61,074 nt of DNA from Oscillibacter sp. (GTDB taxonomy: Bacteria; Bacillota; Clostridia; Oscillospirales; Oscillospiraceae): NCBI GenBank assembly GCA_022797935.1, contig JAAWLO010000006.1, forward strand, positions 1-61,074. Reading direction: 5' to 3'. A model generated the notes under the pieces. The model saw only the letters and a list, made by a program, of their open reading frames with translations. It was not told the DNA's origin and did not search any database. This document shows positions 1 to 8,672 of this stretch, in pieces. The position numbers and the translations under genes are program-made. Position 1 is the stretch's first letter. Each line of letters starts with the position of its first letter.

Positions 1-96
1 TCAGGCGCAGGCAGCCGCTTCGCGGCTCAAACCGCCGCCTGAGCGGCGGTTCGTTGAAAAGAATCCCTTGGATTCTTTTCAACTGCGCTGGCTATA
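1..96 (-). repeat. Structured intergenic repeat, family A, copy 1 (cut by window start)
   Basis: Read on the minus strand this begins TATAGCCAGCGCAGTTGA, followed by a hairpin with arms GTTGAAAAGAATCC and GGATTCTTTTCAAC, a second hairpin GAACCGCCGC/GCGGCGGTT and a third GAGCCGC/GCGGCT. The same order of hairpins occurs at 22981-23105 and 50366-50556, and a short form at 40331-40386. The distal end lies outside the window. The repeat is noncoding; short frames running through it are artefacts. Confidence 0.85.
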
Positions 97-108
97 AAAC
101 CGTCCAAA

Positions 109-152
109 CGCCGTCCTGGCGGAAAAAGATGCCCCAGGACGGCGCGTTTTTC
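109..152 (+). terminator. Hairpin with T-tract just upstream of the Rieske oxidoreductase
   Basis: Arms CGCCGTCCTGG (109-119) and CCAGGACGGCG (134-144) form an 11-bp stem followed by a T run at 147-152. About 30 nt around the loop resemble the distal part of repeat B copy 1 at 23444-23480 (both contain GGAAAAAGATGCCC). It may terminate a gene outside the window or act as a leader hairpin for the gene at 178; the sequence alone does not decide. Confidence 0.6.
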
Positions 153-177
153 CAACCAGGACAAAGGAGAGGATTCT

Positions 178-1476
178 ATGGACGCGATCTGGACCCGGGC
201 GGCGGAGCTGCCCCGCTTCCCCCCGCTGAAACGGGATTTGCAGACGGATGTCTTGCTGATTGGCGGCGGCCTGGCAGGCCTGCTGTGCGCCTGGCGGCTG
301 ACCCGGGAGGGCGTGAACTGCGCCCTTCTGGAGGCGGACCGGCTCTGCGGCGGCGTCACCGGGCATACCACCGCCAAAGTCACGGCGCAGCACGGCCTGT
401 TTTGCCATACCCTTCTCCGGCGCTTTGGTCCCGGCAAGGCCCGGCTCTATTGGGAGGCCAATCAGGCGGCGCTGGAACGGTATCGGGCTCTGGGGCGGGA
501 AATCGACTGCGAGTTCCAGGAGCGGGACGCCTACGTTTACCACCGCAGCCGCCGGGATTTGCTTCAGCGGGAGGCGAAGGCCTGCCTGCGGCTGGGCATC
601 CCGGCGGAATTGGTCTCCAGCCTGCCGCTGCCCTTTCCCACGGCGGGGGCGGTCCGTCTGCCCCGGCAGGCTCAGGTTCATCCGCTGAAGCTGCTGGCCG
701 CCCTCAGCCGGGAACTTCCGGTATTCGAGGAAACCCGGGTGACAGAACTGCTTCCAGGGCAGGCGGTCACGGCTTCCGGAAATCTTGTAACGGCCAACAA
801 GATGGTAATCGCCACCCATTTTCCCTTTTTGAACCAGCACGGCAGCTACTTTCTGAAGCTGTACCAGCACCGCTCCTATGTGCTGGCTCTGGAGAACGCC
901 CCGGACCCCGGCGGAATGTACGTGGATGGGGCAAAAACGGGTCTGTCCTTCCGCACGGCGGAAAACAGGCTCCTCCTCGGCGGCGGCGGACACCGGACCG
1001 GCAAGCCCGGCGGCGGCTGGGCGGAACTGGAAGCCCTGGCCCGGCGCTGGTATCCCCAGGCTAAGATTGCAGCCCGCTGGGCCGCCCAGGACTGCATGAG
1101 CCTGGACGGCGTGCCCTACATCGGGCCCTACTCCCGGAACACCCCGGGACTCTACGTGGCCACAGGCTTCAGCAAGTGGGGCATGACCTCGGCTATGGCG
1201 GCGGCAGAGCTGCTGGCCGCTCTCCTCCAGGGGCGCGAAAGCCCCTATGCCCCTCTCTTCTCCCCCTCCCGGTCCATCCTCCGGCCCCAACTGGCGGCCA
1301 ATGGCTGGGAGGCGGCGCGCAGTCTTCTGACCCCCCGCGGGCCCCGCTGTCCCCATATGGGCTGCGCCCTGCGCTGGAATCCCCAGGAGCATTCCTGGGA
1401 CTGCCCCTGTCACGGGTCCCGCTTCGGGGAAACGGGAACCCTGCTGGACAATCCCGCCACGGGGAACCTTCCCTGA
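178..1476 (+). CDS. FAD-dependent oxidoreductase with C-terminal Rieske [2Fe-2S] domain
   Basis: Protein of 432 residues. The N-terminus has a dinucleotide-binding fold (VLLIGGGLAGLLCAWRLTREG, about residues 24-43) followed by a DAO-type FAD domain with an HTTAKVTAQHG segment. The last 42 residues are a Rieske domain: C391-P-H393 and C409-x-x-H412 supply the cluster ligands, with C396 and C411 placed to form the usual disulfide. The arrangement matches the Bacillus YhfW type but is shorter. The start is backed by a GGAGAGG ribosome site. The substrate is unknown; proteins of this kind are thought to be soluble redox enzymes. It is transcribed away from the nicotinate cluster and shares convergent terminators with it, so it is probably an independent gene. 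Confidence 0.85.
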   Translation: MDAIWTRAAELPRFPPLKRDLQTDVLLIGGGLAGLLCAWRLTREGVNCALLEADRLCGGVTGHTTAKVTAQHGLFCHTLLRRFGPGKARLYWEANQAALERYRALGREIDCEFQERDAYVYHRSRRDLLQREAKACLRLGIPAELVSSLPLPFPTAGAVRLPRQAQVHPLKLLAALSRELPVFEETRVTELLPGQAVTASGNLVTANKMVIATHFPFLNQHGSYFLKLYQHRSYVLALENAPDPGGMYVDGAKTGLSFRTAENRLLLGGGGHRTGKPGGGWAELEALARRWYPQAKIAARWAAQDCMSLDGVPYIGPYSRNTPGLYVATGFSKWGMTSAMAAAELLAALLQGRESPYAPLFSPSRSILRPQLAANGWEAARSLLTPRGPRCPHMGCALRWNPQEHSWDCPCHGSRFGETGTLLDNPATGNLP

Positions 1477-1478
1477 AA

Positions 1479-1515
1479 AAAAGACGCCCGAGGCCGTATC
1501 CCGGCTTCGGGCCTT
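1479..1515. terminator. Bidirectional terminator hairpin
   Basis: Arms GCCCGAGGCC (1486-1495) and GGCTTCGGGC (1503-1512). The minus strand ends in a run of seven T (the A run at 1476-1482); the plus strand is followed by TTCTTCTTCC. It can stop both the oxidoreductase transcript and the convergent nicotinate transcript. Confidence 0.75.
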
Positions 1516-1522
1516 CTTCTTC

Positions 1523-1602
1523 CAAAAAACGGGCCGGGTCCGAAGACCCTTCTTCCGCCAGAAAAAGACGGGCCGGGTCCGAAGACCCAGCCCGTTTGTT
1601 TG
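1523..1602 (-). terminator. Duplicated terminator with TTCG loop
   Basis: The 21-nt block from 1529 to 1549 is repeated exactly at 1568-1588. On the minus strand the upstream copy folds as ACGGGCTGGGTC-TTCG-GACCCGGCCCGT followed by CTTTTTC. The second copy keeps the inner GGGTC-TTCG-GACCC stem and ends in GTTTTTT. Together with the hairpin at 1479-1515 this gives three stop signals in tandem after the DUF1185 gene. Confidence 0.8.
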
Positions 1603-1625
1603 CTTGTCTCTGCCTCAGAGAGAAA

Positions 1626-2243
1626 TCAGCGCATGCCGTCCTCGCACTTGGCCTCAGACTTCTGAAGACCACCGATCCGGCCAACACCGTTGACAACGGC
1701 ATGGGGACGTCCGCCGTCCGCCAGGACAACGGCCATGATGATCTCGTCGGCCTTGGGGGCGTCGGGAATCCGGACCTCGAAGGAACCGTAATGGGTGCGC
1801 ACGAAAGCGGCATCCTTGAAGTGCAGGGAGATGTCCAGAGAAGCGCCGACACCGGCAACCTTCTCGTTGGAGGGGATGATGGACTTGCCGCCGCCGATGG
1901 CGTCACGGATGGGCTTGCCCGCCTTGGGGTGCAGCATGGCGGAGGAATGCTCCAGCTCGCCGTCCACGCCCACCAGGCAGCCCTTGCCGTAGGTCTCCAC
2001 GGTCTCCGCGCCCAGCAGCTCCGCGCCCTTGCGGGTCAGCAGGTCACCCAGATACTCGCCGTACTCGGTGAGCTCGCTGAGGTCCTCCTGCCACTTGCCG
2101 GCATAGGGATTCTTGATGACGGCGGCCACAGACACGGTCTTGATGGACTTGCGGTCACCGTTCTCCACGGCCATATCCGCGCCACCCTCGTAGAACACTT
2201 CTTCCAGATTGGTTACGATCTTGCGAATCTTGGGCTCTTTCAT
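1626..2243 (-). CDS. Amino acid synthesis family protein (DUF1185, AA_synth)
   Basis: Protein of 205 residues beginning MKEPKIRKIVTNLEEVFYEG. The start at 2243 is chosen because AGGAGG lies 8 nt upstream; a longer frame to 2354 would run into enamidase. The compact alpha/beta sequence (GGGKSIIPSNEKVAGVGASL and a C-terminal RPHAVVNGVG segment) fits the DUF1185/AA_synth family, for which no reaction is firmly known. It lies 46 nt behind enamidase and is the last gene before a triple terminator. Being downstream of a ring-opening amidohydrolase suggests a role on a nicotinate intermediate or on released ammonia or formylglutarate, but this is inference only. Confidence 0.8.
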   Translation of the reverse strand: MKEPKIRKIVTNLEEVFYEGGADMAVENGDRKSIKTVSVAAVIKNPYAGKWQEDLSELTEYGEYLGDLLTRKGAELLGAETVETYGKGCLVGVDGELEHSSAMLHPKAGKPIRDAIGGGKSIIPSNEKVAGVGASLDISLHFKDAAFVRTHYGSFEVRIPDAPKADEIIMAVVLADGGRPHAVVNGVGRIGGLQKSEAKCEDGMR

Positions 2244-2289
2244 GACAATACTTCCTCCTGTTTTTTGATTTAAGTCATCTGACCATTGG

Positions 2290-3447
2290 TCAGCAAGGCT
2301 TCCGCGCAGCGGGGGGGGTGTTGCTGCTCTTCTTGACGTTGATCTTGCCGTCAATGATGACGTAGCTCAGGCCGGGGATATCGCCGGCGGCGAAGGCACC
2401 CAGGGCGTCCTTGGCCACAGAGCCCATAGGAGCGTCCATAATCAGCAGGTCGGCCTCCTTGCCCACGGCAATGGTGCCGCGGTTCAGGCGGTCATAGACC
2501 TTGGCGGGGTTGCCGGTCGCCATAGCCACGGCCACTTCCGGCTTGATTCCGCCCATGGAGGCGGCGAAGGAGATGTTCCGCAGAATGCCCAGGGGGATGA
2601 TGCCGGTGCCGGAGGGGGCGTCATTGCCGAAAATCACGCGGCCCAGCTGGCCCTTCTCGGTGGCGCGCTCCAGGACATAGGTGGCAATCTTGGGGTTGCC
2701 GCACTGGACAATCTCCATGGCGAAGGGCGTCTCGTCCATAATGCGGTCCACCTCGTGGGTGGCAATGGCGGTGGGGCCGCCGTTGATGTGGGAGACCACA
2801 TCGGGCTTGGTCTTGATCACGTCGTCCGCCGTTACGGTGGAGCTGCCGGGGATGGAGGTGCCGCCGGTGTGCATCTGCACCTTGAAGCCGTTCTTATGGG
2901 CCCACTCCACCATGGGAGCAGCCAGCTCGGGGTTGTTGACAGAGCCCAGGCCGATTTCGCCCACAATCCAGACGCCTTCCTTGGCCAGGTCTTCGAAGTC
3001 CTTCTCCACCAGACCCTTCTCCATAATCAGCGCGCCGCCCTCGACCTTCACGCCGCCGGGACGGGCATTGGCAAAGCTCTTGTGGCCCACAATGGCCAGA
3101 GCCTTGGTGCCGGAGGGGTCCTTGGGCCGGCCGGGAGTGTGGCATTCACCGGCGGAGATCATGGTGGTTACGCCGCCGTTCTTCGCGCTCTCAATGTAGC
3201 CCACCGTCTTCTGCCGGGTGCCGTAGTCGCCGGAGGTGACGTGGACATGAGTGTCCCACAGGCCGGGCGTGACGGTGGTGCCGTTGGCGTCAACCACAGT
3301 GGCTTCGCCGGTGTTGGCGAGGAGCTCCTCGCCGCCAATGGCGGAAATCAGGTTATCCTCCACGACAATGACGCTGCCCTCCAGAATGGGCTTTTCAATG
3401 TCGCCGGAGACGATGGTGCCAATGTTTTTGATGATTAAAGTTGCCAT
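2290..3447 (-). CDS. ena: Enamidase (nicotinate degradation)
   Basis: Amidohydrolase-superfamily protein of 385 residues. In E. barkeri enamidase hydrolyses 1,4,5,6-tetrahydro-6-oxonicotinate twice, giving 2-formylglutarate and ammonia. Visible metal-site elements are D65-T-H67-V-H69, an MHTGGTS segment, VSHINGG and the late GNDAPSGTG aspartate motif. The start at 3447 (MATLIIKN) has AAGGGAG 7 nt upstream; the frame extends nine codons further without a ribosome site. Identification is supported by neighbours: nicotinate dehydrogenase and 6-hydroxynicotinate reductase lie directly upstream on the same strand. A dihydroorotase-like or imidazolonepropionase-like enzyme is the only alternative and fits the context poorly. 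Confidence 0.92.
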   Translation of the reverse strand: MATLIIKNIGTIVSGDIEKPILEGSVIVVEDNLISAIGGEELLANTGEATVVDANGTTVTPGLWDTHVHVTSGDYGTRQKTVGYIESAKNGGVTTMISAGECHTPGRPKDPSGTKALAIVGHKSFANARPGGVKVEGGALIMEKGLVEKDFEDLAKEGVWIVGEIGLGSVNNPELAAPMVEWAHKNGFKVQMHTGGTSIPGSSTVTADDVIKTKPDVVSHINGGPTAIATHEVDRIMDETPFAMEIVQCGNPKIATYVLERATEKGQLGRVIFGNDAPSGTGIIPLGILRNISFAASMGGIKPEVAVAMATGNPAKVYDRLNRGTIAVGKEADLLIMDAPMGSVAKDALGAFAAGDIPGLSYVIIDGKINVKKSSNTPPAARKPC

Positions 3448-3555
3448 AAATGGACTCCCTTCCGCCGCAATCAATGCGGTGCTTTTTATATTTGCAATTC
3501 CTCTGCCGGAGAAGGCCCGGCGGAAGCATTTGCCAAAGGAAACGGATTTAAGCCA

Positions 3556-4680
3556 TCAGTCGGGAAGCTTATAATCGCCCTCCTGAATGAGGCCCTTCTT
3601 GCGCATAAACTCCGAGGTCAGCCACGCCACAGCCGCGGGAATCACAATGCTGATCAGCAGCAGGCCGATCCAGTCCATAGCGCCGGCGGCATAAGCGGCC
3701 TCGCCCTGGGCAACCGCGCCCTCCGAGGGGCTGAGCCAGCCGGTGATAACGCCGATGGGGCCCACGAAGCCGCAGGTGCCCATACCGGCGGAAACGGCTG
3801 TGCCGTTCATCTTCATCTTGAACAGGCAGGTAGCAATGGGGCCGTTGACAACCGAGGCCACAATCGCGGGAAGCCAGAGAACGGGCTTGCGGATGAGGTT
3901 GGGAACCTGAAGCATGGAAGTGCCCAGGCCCTGGGCCATCAGGCCGCCCACCTTATTCTCCCGGTAGGACGCCACAGCGAAGCCCACCATGTGCGCGCAG
4001 CATCCAGCCACGGCGGCGCCGCCGGCCAGACCCACCAGGCCCAGCGCGGCGCAGATGGCGGCGGAGCTGATGGGCAGCGTCAGAACAACGCCCATGATGG
4101 CGGCAACCAGAACGCCCATCAGGAACGGCTGCTGGTTGGTGGCCCACATGATGATGTTGCCCAGCCAGCTGGCAAACGCGCCAATGGGAGGCGCAATCAG
4201 CGACGCCACCAGCACACCGCCCAGAATGGTAACGGTGGGGGTCACCAGCAGGTCCACCGGGGTGCGCTTGGAGACCAGCTTGCCCAGGAATACCGCAATG
4301 ATGGTGACGACAAACACGGCCAAGGGGCCGCCCGCGCCGCCCAGCGAGTTTGCGGCATAGCCAACGGTCATGCAGGAATAGATGACATAGGGAGGAGATT
4401 TCATTGCGTAGGCAATCGCGCCGGCCATAGCCGCTCCCTGCACGGCCACAGCAAAATTCCGGGAATCTACCAGCAGGGCAAATTCCTGGCCCCACATGGC
4501 ATAGTTCAGGTCAAACAGGTACACGCCGACCGTCTGGAAAATCGTGCCGATCAGCAGGGATGCGAACAAGCCGTGGGCCATGCCGCCCAGGCCATCTACC
4601 AGGATGCGCTGTGTGGTAAAGGAAATATTCTGCTCTGCGCAGTACTTCCGAAATCCGGTCAGTTCTTTCTTTTCACTCAT
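3556..4680 (-). CDS. PTS EIIC-like membrane protein (PTS_EIIC_2 family)
   Basis: Protein of 374 residues with about nine to ten hydrophobic segments and glycine/alanine-rich loops, matching the PTS_EIIC_2 family (a transporter family annotated as PTS IIC but usually without its own IIA or IIB). The N-terminus (MSEKKELTGFRKYCAEQNIS) is cytoplasmic and charged. No EIIA or EIIB gene is in the window. It sits between ndhM and ena, 108 nt upstream of ena, so it is probably co-transcribed with ena. A role in moving nicotinate or a fermentation product is possible; sugar phosphorylation is unlikely here. The substrate is not known. Confidence 0.75.
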   Translation of the reverse strand: MSEKKELTGFRKYCAEQNISFTTQRILVDGLGGMAHGLFASLLIGTIFQTVGVYLFDLNYAMWGQEFALLVDSRNFAVAVQGAAMAGAIAYAMKSPPYVIYSCMTVGYAANSLGGAGGPLAVFVVTIIAVFLGKLVSKRTPVDLLVTPTVTILGGVLVASLIAPPIGAFASWLGNIIMWATNQQPFLMGVLVAAIMGVVLTLPISSAAICAALGLVGLAGGAAVAGCCAHMVGFAVASYRENKVGGLMAQGLGTSMLQVPNLIRKPVLWLPAIVASVVNGPIATCLFKMKMNGTAVSAGMGTCGFVGPIGVITGWLSPSEGAVAQGEAAYAAGAMDWIGLLLISIVIPAAVAWLTSEFMRKKGLIQEGDYKLPD

Positions 4681-4958
4681 AATTTGTCCCTCACTAACTC
4701 ATGAATCCAATAGGTACGGAAAGCTATCCATTTTCTTTCTCTATATCCGCTTTCTTTTTAAGGTCTTAGGGCTTGTAAATACGGGACTGCCGGGGAAGAA
4801 CCTGAATCGGAAAGATCTTCTCACCTCCTTGTGCGCAAGAATCCGGAATCTGCCCGCGGACCCGCAGTCCTGGCAGATTCTTTTCTGTATGCCCCTCCGG
4901 TTCCCGCAGTCCTCATGCCAGAACGCGCGGAAACCGGATTGGCCTGGGAAGCTTTCGC
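4681..4958. other. 278-nt gap between ndhM and the PTS-like gene
   Basis: There is no convincing gene. A hairpin with arms GAATCTGCC (4846-4854) and GGCAGATTC (4872-4880) may end the ndh transcript, although the T-tract is on the plus strand (TTCTTTTC). An AAGGAGGTGA match on the minus strand at 4821-4830 has no start codon at a useful distance. A separate promoter for the PTS-ena unit probably lies here but I cannot pin it. Confidence 0.45.
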
Positions 4959-5960
4959 TCAGCTCTTCTTCCCTTGTCCCTCCTGCCATGCCTTCACAAT
5001 ATCGGCGGGGAAAACCGGCGTGGTGGTAAAGTTGCTGCCAATGGCGTCATTGATGGCCGCAATGGTGGCGGGAATGCTGGGAATCAGCGCCGGTTCGCCG
5101 ACGCCCTTGGCCCCGAAGGGACCTGCCTCGCCCTCGCTGCTGACCACAATGGGATAAATCTTGGGAACGTCCATGCAGGTGGAGATGATGTACTTGGAAA
5201 GAGAGGGGTTCTTGATGGCCAGGGTCTTGGGGTCCACGTCAATCTTTTCCGTGACCACGAAGCCCGTGCCCATAGCGGTGCCGCCCTCGATCTGACCCTC
5301 CACCAGCTTGTTTCCAATGGGGGTGCCCACGTCGTGGGCAGAGACCACGGACAGCAGCGTCACTTCGCCGGTATCCGTGTCCACCTCCACCTCCAGGATG
5401 GTGGTGGCGTAGGAATAGAGCTCATAGGGAATACCGGACATATCCTTGGGGTCCAGATAAGTGGTCTTCGGGTTGTAATACCCCGCGCCCACAGCCAGAC
5501 GGCCCTTCTTGCCCATAGCGCCCATCAGCTCGGGATAGCTCATGCGGACATTGGCGTCCTTGCTGCTGTAAATCTCCCGGTTGCGGAAGATCAGGTCCTC
5601 CTCGGGGACGTTCAGCTCCTCGGCAGCGGTGCGCTTCAGCTCCCCCATAGCCGTCTCGCAGGCATTGCGCACGGCGTTGCCGGTGATAAAGGTCTGACGG
5701 CTGGCGGACGTAGCGCCGCCCTCCGGGGCCACCTGGGTATCCGCCCAGGTCACCTGAATATTCTCATAGGCCAGGCCCAGGGTCTCCGCCGCAATGGAGG
5801 CCGCCATGGTCGACGAGCCCTGACCGATATCCGCCGCGCCCACGGTCACGTGGACGCTGGTGTCCGGAAGTACCTGCACAAAGGCGGCGGCAGGGTTCGG
5901 CAAGCCGGTGTTTCCCACACCGTAGAACATGCAGCCAACGCCGGTTCCTCTTCTCTTCAT
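4959..5960 (-). CDS. ndhM: Nicotinate dehydrogenase, medium molybdopterin subunit
   Basis: Protein of 333 residues, the C-terminal half of a split xanthine-dehydrogenase-family molybdenum subunit. It forms the hydroxylase active site together with NdhL and adds OH at C6 of nicotinate. Visible motifs are [19 protein letters not shown] (a molybdopterin-binding region) and [12 protein letters not shown] near the C-terminus, where Glu289 is the expected catalytic base. Family length is about 330. It follows ndhL by 14 nt and closes the ndhFSLM set in the E. barkeri order. In E. barkeri the enzyme carries a labile selenium on molybdenum; nothing in the sequence itself proves that here. Confidence 0.93.
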   Translation of the reverse strand: MKRRGTGVGCMFYGVGNTGLPNPAAAFVQVLPDTSVHVTVGAADIGQGSSTMAASIAAETLGLAYENIQVTWADTQVAPEGGATSASRQTFITGNAVRNACETAMGELKRTAAEELNVPEEDLIFRNREIYSSKDANVRMSYPELMGAMGKKGRLAVGAGYYNPKTTYLDPKDMSGIPYELYSYATTILEVEVDTDTGEVTLLSVVSAHDVGTPIGNKLVEGQIEGGTAMGTGFVVTEKIDVDPKTLAIKNPSLSKYIISTCMDVPKIYPIVVSSEGEAGPFGAKGVGEPALIPSIPATIAAINDAIGSNFTTTPVFPADIVKAWQEGQGKKS

Positions 5961-5974
5961 GACTCTCGCCCCCC

Positions 5975-7261
5975 TTATTCCTTGTCCAGACGGGCCAGGG
6001 CTTCCGGCATCACCTCGGCAGCCTTAGCCTGGGCCTGCGCCAGCGTGTCCAGGAAGCCGACGCTCTCCGTCAGCTTCTGCCCGGTGGGAATCACGGAGCC
6101 CACCTTCTGCGCGTTAATCCGCCGGATTTCCAGCGGGTTCATGTGCAGCGCCCTGGCCAGGGCGTTCATCTGGCCCTCGTGGCACACGGCGGCCTGGGGC
6201 ACGCCGAAGCCGCGGAACGCGCCGCACATGGGATTGTTGGTGTAGACGAACACTGCGTCGCACCGGACGTTGGGGCACTCATAGGGGCCCACAATGTGAA
6301 CCGGCGCACGGCCAATGACCGCCGGTGCGTAGGAGCTGTAAGCCCCCGCGTCACAGGTCATCACGCAGTCCACCGCCACCAGCTTGCCGTCCTTGGTGGC
6401 GCCGGTCTTGCACTTCATGGTGATGGGATGGCGCTTGGAGGAGACCAGGGTGGACTCCGTCCGGGAGCGGACCATCTTCACCGGGCGCTTTGTATAGTGG
6501 GCCATCAGGGCGCAGTGCAGCTGCACGCTGATATCCAGCTTGCCGCCGAAGCCGCCGCCGGTGGTGGCCTGCTTCACCCGCACCCGGTTCTGGGGCACGC
6601 CCAGCATGGCGGCCACTTCGTTGCGGTCATAGTGGGCGTTCTGGGTGGAGACAATGACATTCATGACCCCCTGCTCATCCACATAGGCAAGACCCGCGTC
6701 GGGCTCAATGAACATATGGGAGAGAATGTGGGTGGAATAGGTATTTTCCACAATGACGTCACACTTGGCCCAGGCCTCGTCCACGTTGCCGAATTCCAGG
6801 TGCTTCTTGACGTTGATATTGGTGTCGCCGTGGACCTTGGGGGAATCCTCCTCCATGGCCCGCTCAAAGGTGGAAATCGCTTCCAGCTCCTCGTACTCCG
6901 CCTCAATCAGCTCCAGGGCGTCCTGCACCAGGTCCGGCGTCTCCGCCGCCACCACGGCAATGGCGTCCCCGTAGCGGCGGACCTTGTCGTCCACCAGGCA
7001 GGGCTCATCCTTGAAGATGATGCCGAACCGGTTCTTCCCGGGGATGGCGGTGTGGTCCAGCACGCAGGCCACGCCGGGCAGGGCCCGGGCCTTCTCCAGG
7101 TTCAGCTTTTTGACAATGGCGTGGGGCACCGTGCTGCGGAACACGCCGCCGTACAGCATACCGGGCATCTGATAATCCGCCGCGAATTTCGTGGTGCCCA
7201 GCACCTTTTCCAGGGCGTCTACCTTCACATGGTCTTTCGCGAGAACCGCATAGTCCTTCAT
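5975..7261 (-). CDS. ndhL: Nicotinate dehydrogenase, large molybdopterin subunit
   Basis: Protein of 428 residues corresponding to the N-terminal part of the molybdopterin subunit of xanthine-dehydrogenase-family hydroxylases. Recognisable parts are the early [18 protein letters not shown] segment, the [12 protein letters not shown] region, [11 protein letters not shown] (molybdopterin-binding glycine loop) and [17 protein letters not shown] near residues 360-380. The split into L and M subunits is the hallmark of the E. barkeri enzyme; most relatives have one chain of about 750 residues. Its ATG overlaps the ndhS stop by 4 nt, implying translational coupling. It is cytoplasmic. Confidence 0.93.
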   Translation of the reverse strand: MKDYAVLAKDHVKVDALEKVLGTTKFAADYQMPGMLYGGVFRSTVPHAIVKKLNLEKARALPGVACVLDHTAIPGKNRFGIIFKDEPCLVDDKVRRYGDAIAVVAAETPDLVQDALELIEAEYEELEAISTFERAMEEDSPKVHGDTNINVKKHLEFGNVDEAWAKCDVIVENTYSTHILSHMFIEPDAGLAYVDEQGVMNVIVSTQNAHYDRNEVAAMLGVPQNRVRVKQATTGGGFGGKLDISVQLHCALMAHYTKRPVKMVRSRTESTLVSSKRHPITMKCKTGATKDGKLVAVDCVMTCDAGAYSSYAPAVIGRAPVHIVGPYECPNVRCDAVFVYTNNPMCGAFRGFGVPQAAVCHEGQMNALARALHMNPLEIRRINAQKVGSVIPTGQKLTESVGFLDTLAQAQAKAAEVMPEALARLDKE

Positions 7262-7743
7262 GCCCGCGCCTCCTCTCTGCGCATCTTCGCCGCCAGGAGC
7301 ACCGCCTCAATAATCTTCGTGTAACCGGTGCAGCGGCAGAGATTGCCGCTCATGGCCAGCTTCACTTCTTCCTCTGTGGGGTCGGCGTTCTTCGCCAGAA
7401 GGGCCTCGGCCGTGAGAATCATGCCCGGCGTGCAGAAGCCGCACTGGACCGCGCCGCTCTCCATAAAGGCCCGCTGGACCGCGTCGGGCGTTCCGTCGGG
7501 GCTGATGCCCTCCAGGGTGACAATGTCCGCGCCCTCGGCCTGTCCCGCCAGGACACAGCAGCTGGTTACCGGCTCCCCGTTGAAAATCACCGTGCAGGCT
7601 CCGCACTCGCCCTCGCTGCACCCTTCCTTGACGCTGGTCAGATGCAGGTCCTCCCGCAGCACGTCCAGCAGCCGCTTGTTGGGTGCGGTCTCCACCGTGA
7701 CAGGCTTGTGATTCACGGTGCAATGGACAGTGATGTTGTTCAT
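7258..7743 (-). CDS. ndhS: Nicotinate dehydrogenase, [2Fe-2S] subunit
   Basis: Protein of 161 residues with the two ferredoxin-like clusters of molybdenum hydroxylases. The plant-type cluster uses C42, C47, C50 and C62 (GCSEGECGAC...SCC), and the second uses C101, C104, C136 and C138 (CGFCTPG and NLCRCTGY). It passes electrons from the molybdenum site to FAD in NdhF. It overlaps the ndhF stop and the ndhL start by 4 nt on each side. Length and motif spacing are normal for the family (about 155-165 residues). Substrate assignment as nicotinate comes from gene context. Confidence 0.95.
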   Translation of the reverse strand: MNNITVHCTVNHKPVTVETAPNKRLLDVLREDLHLTSVKEGCSEGECGACTVIFNGEPVTSCCVLAGQAEGADIVTLEGISPDGTPDAVQRAFMESGAVQCGFCTPGMILTAEALLAKNADPTEEEVKLAMSGNLCRCTGYTKIIEAVLLAAKMRREEARA

Positions 7744-8636
7744 ACCTGCACCTCCTCAATTCCCAGCTGCCCCAGAATATCCGCGAACAGCTTCTTATAG
7801 ACGCCCTGTGCGCCTTCCTTCTTATAGAACACGGACCAGGGGCGGGACCGGTTGGCCTCCAGAATCTGGTCGTGCATCATGGGCAGCGTCTCCAGCATCA
7901 CGCTGTAGCTCAGCTTCTTCCCCACCAGGTACTCCTCGCAGGAAGCAAAGTGCATGGGATAGCGGCCCAGCGCACCGGCCCGCATGGACACGTGGGTGCA
8001 CACGCCGCTGCCGTCCACGGTGGCCGTCATGCAGCCCGCGATCACGCTGATGGCCAGGGCCTTCCGCTTGCCCAGCTTGTAGAAGGCGGTGGCGGTGTGC
8101 TTCGTGTCGGGCACCGGGAAGGAAATCTCGGTCAGCAGCTCATCCGCCGCCAGACCGTTGCGCTTCTGCACGCCTTCCGCCGCCAGGAACTCGTTGATGT
8201 TCAGCGTCCGCTCGCCCCGGACGCTCCGCAGCGTCAGGTCCGCGTTCAGGCACACGCAGGCCGCCAGGCCGTCACCGGCCACGGAGGACTGGGCGATATT
8301 GCCGCCGATGGTGCCCAGATTCCGAATCTGGGGGGACCCCACCAAGCTGGTGGCGTCGTGGAGCAGGTGGCAGGTCTCCGCGATTCTGGCGTCTGCCGCC
8401 AGGGCGGCGTGGGTGGTCATGGCGCCAATGCGGAACCGGCCGCCCTCTTCCCGGATGTAGCGCAATTCCGGAATGTGCTTCAGGTCAATCACAACCGCCG
8501 GAGCCGCCTTGCGCTCGTTCAGTTCCAGCACCAGGTCCGTGCCGCCGGCGACGGCGGCCACGCTCTCCCGGTGCGTATGCAGCAGCTCCAGGGCCTCCTC
8601 CACCGTGGCGGGGGTATAAAAGTCAAATGGCTTCAT
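7740..8636 (-). CDS. ndhF: Nicotinate dehydrogenase, FAD subunit
   Basis: Protein of 298 residues from the start MKPFDFYTPA at 8636, chosen because AGGAG sits 5 nt upstream (the frame continues five codons further). It belongs to the CO-dehydrogenase/xanthine-dehydrogenase FAD-subunit family: an AGGTDLV segment near residue 36 and the RNLGTIGGNIAQSS motif bind FAD, followed by a C-terminal CODH_C-type domain. It hands electrons from the [2Fe-2S] clusters to NADP+ in the E. barkeri enzyme. It is the first of four overlapping ndh genes and lies 36 nt after the NCS1 transporter. Confidence 0.93.
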   Translation of the reverse strand: MKPFDFYTPATVEEALELLHTHRESVAAVAGGTDLVLELNERKAAPAVVIDLKHIPELRYIREEGGRFRIGAMTTHAALAADARIAETCHLLHDATSLVGSPQIRNLGTIGGNIAQSSVAGDGLAACVCLNADLTLRSVRGERTLNINEFLAAEGVQKRNGLAADELLTEISFPVPDTKHTATAFYKLGKRKALAISVIAGCMTATVDGSGVCTHVSMRAGALGRYPMHFASCEEYLVGKKLSYSVMLETLPMMHDQILEANRSRPWSVFYKKEGAQGVYKKLFADILGQLGIEEVQV

Positions 8637-8672
8637 GGGTGCTCCTTTCAATGTTTTCGTTCAGGAAGGAGA

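Noticed and set aside
54-1064. Alternative plus-strand frame starting in repeat A and overlapping the Rieske oxidoreductase
   Set aside because: It begins inside a repeat, has no ribosome site and no recognisable domain; the overlapping frame encodes a clear two-domain enzyme.
4741-4989. 82-codon minus-strand frame after ndhM
   Set aside because: It overlaps the end of ndhM, is basic and low in complexity, and starts without a ribosome site.
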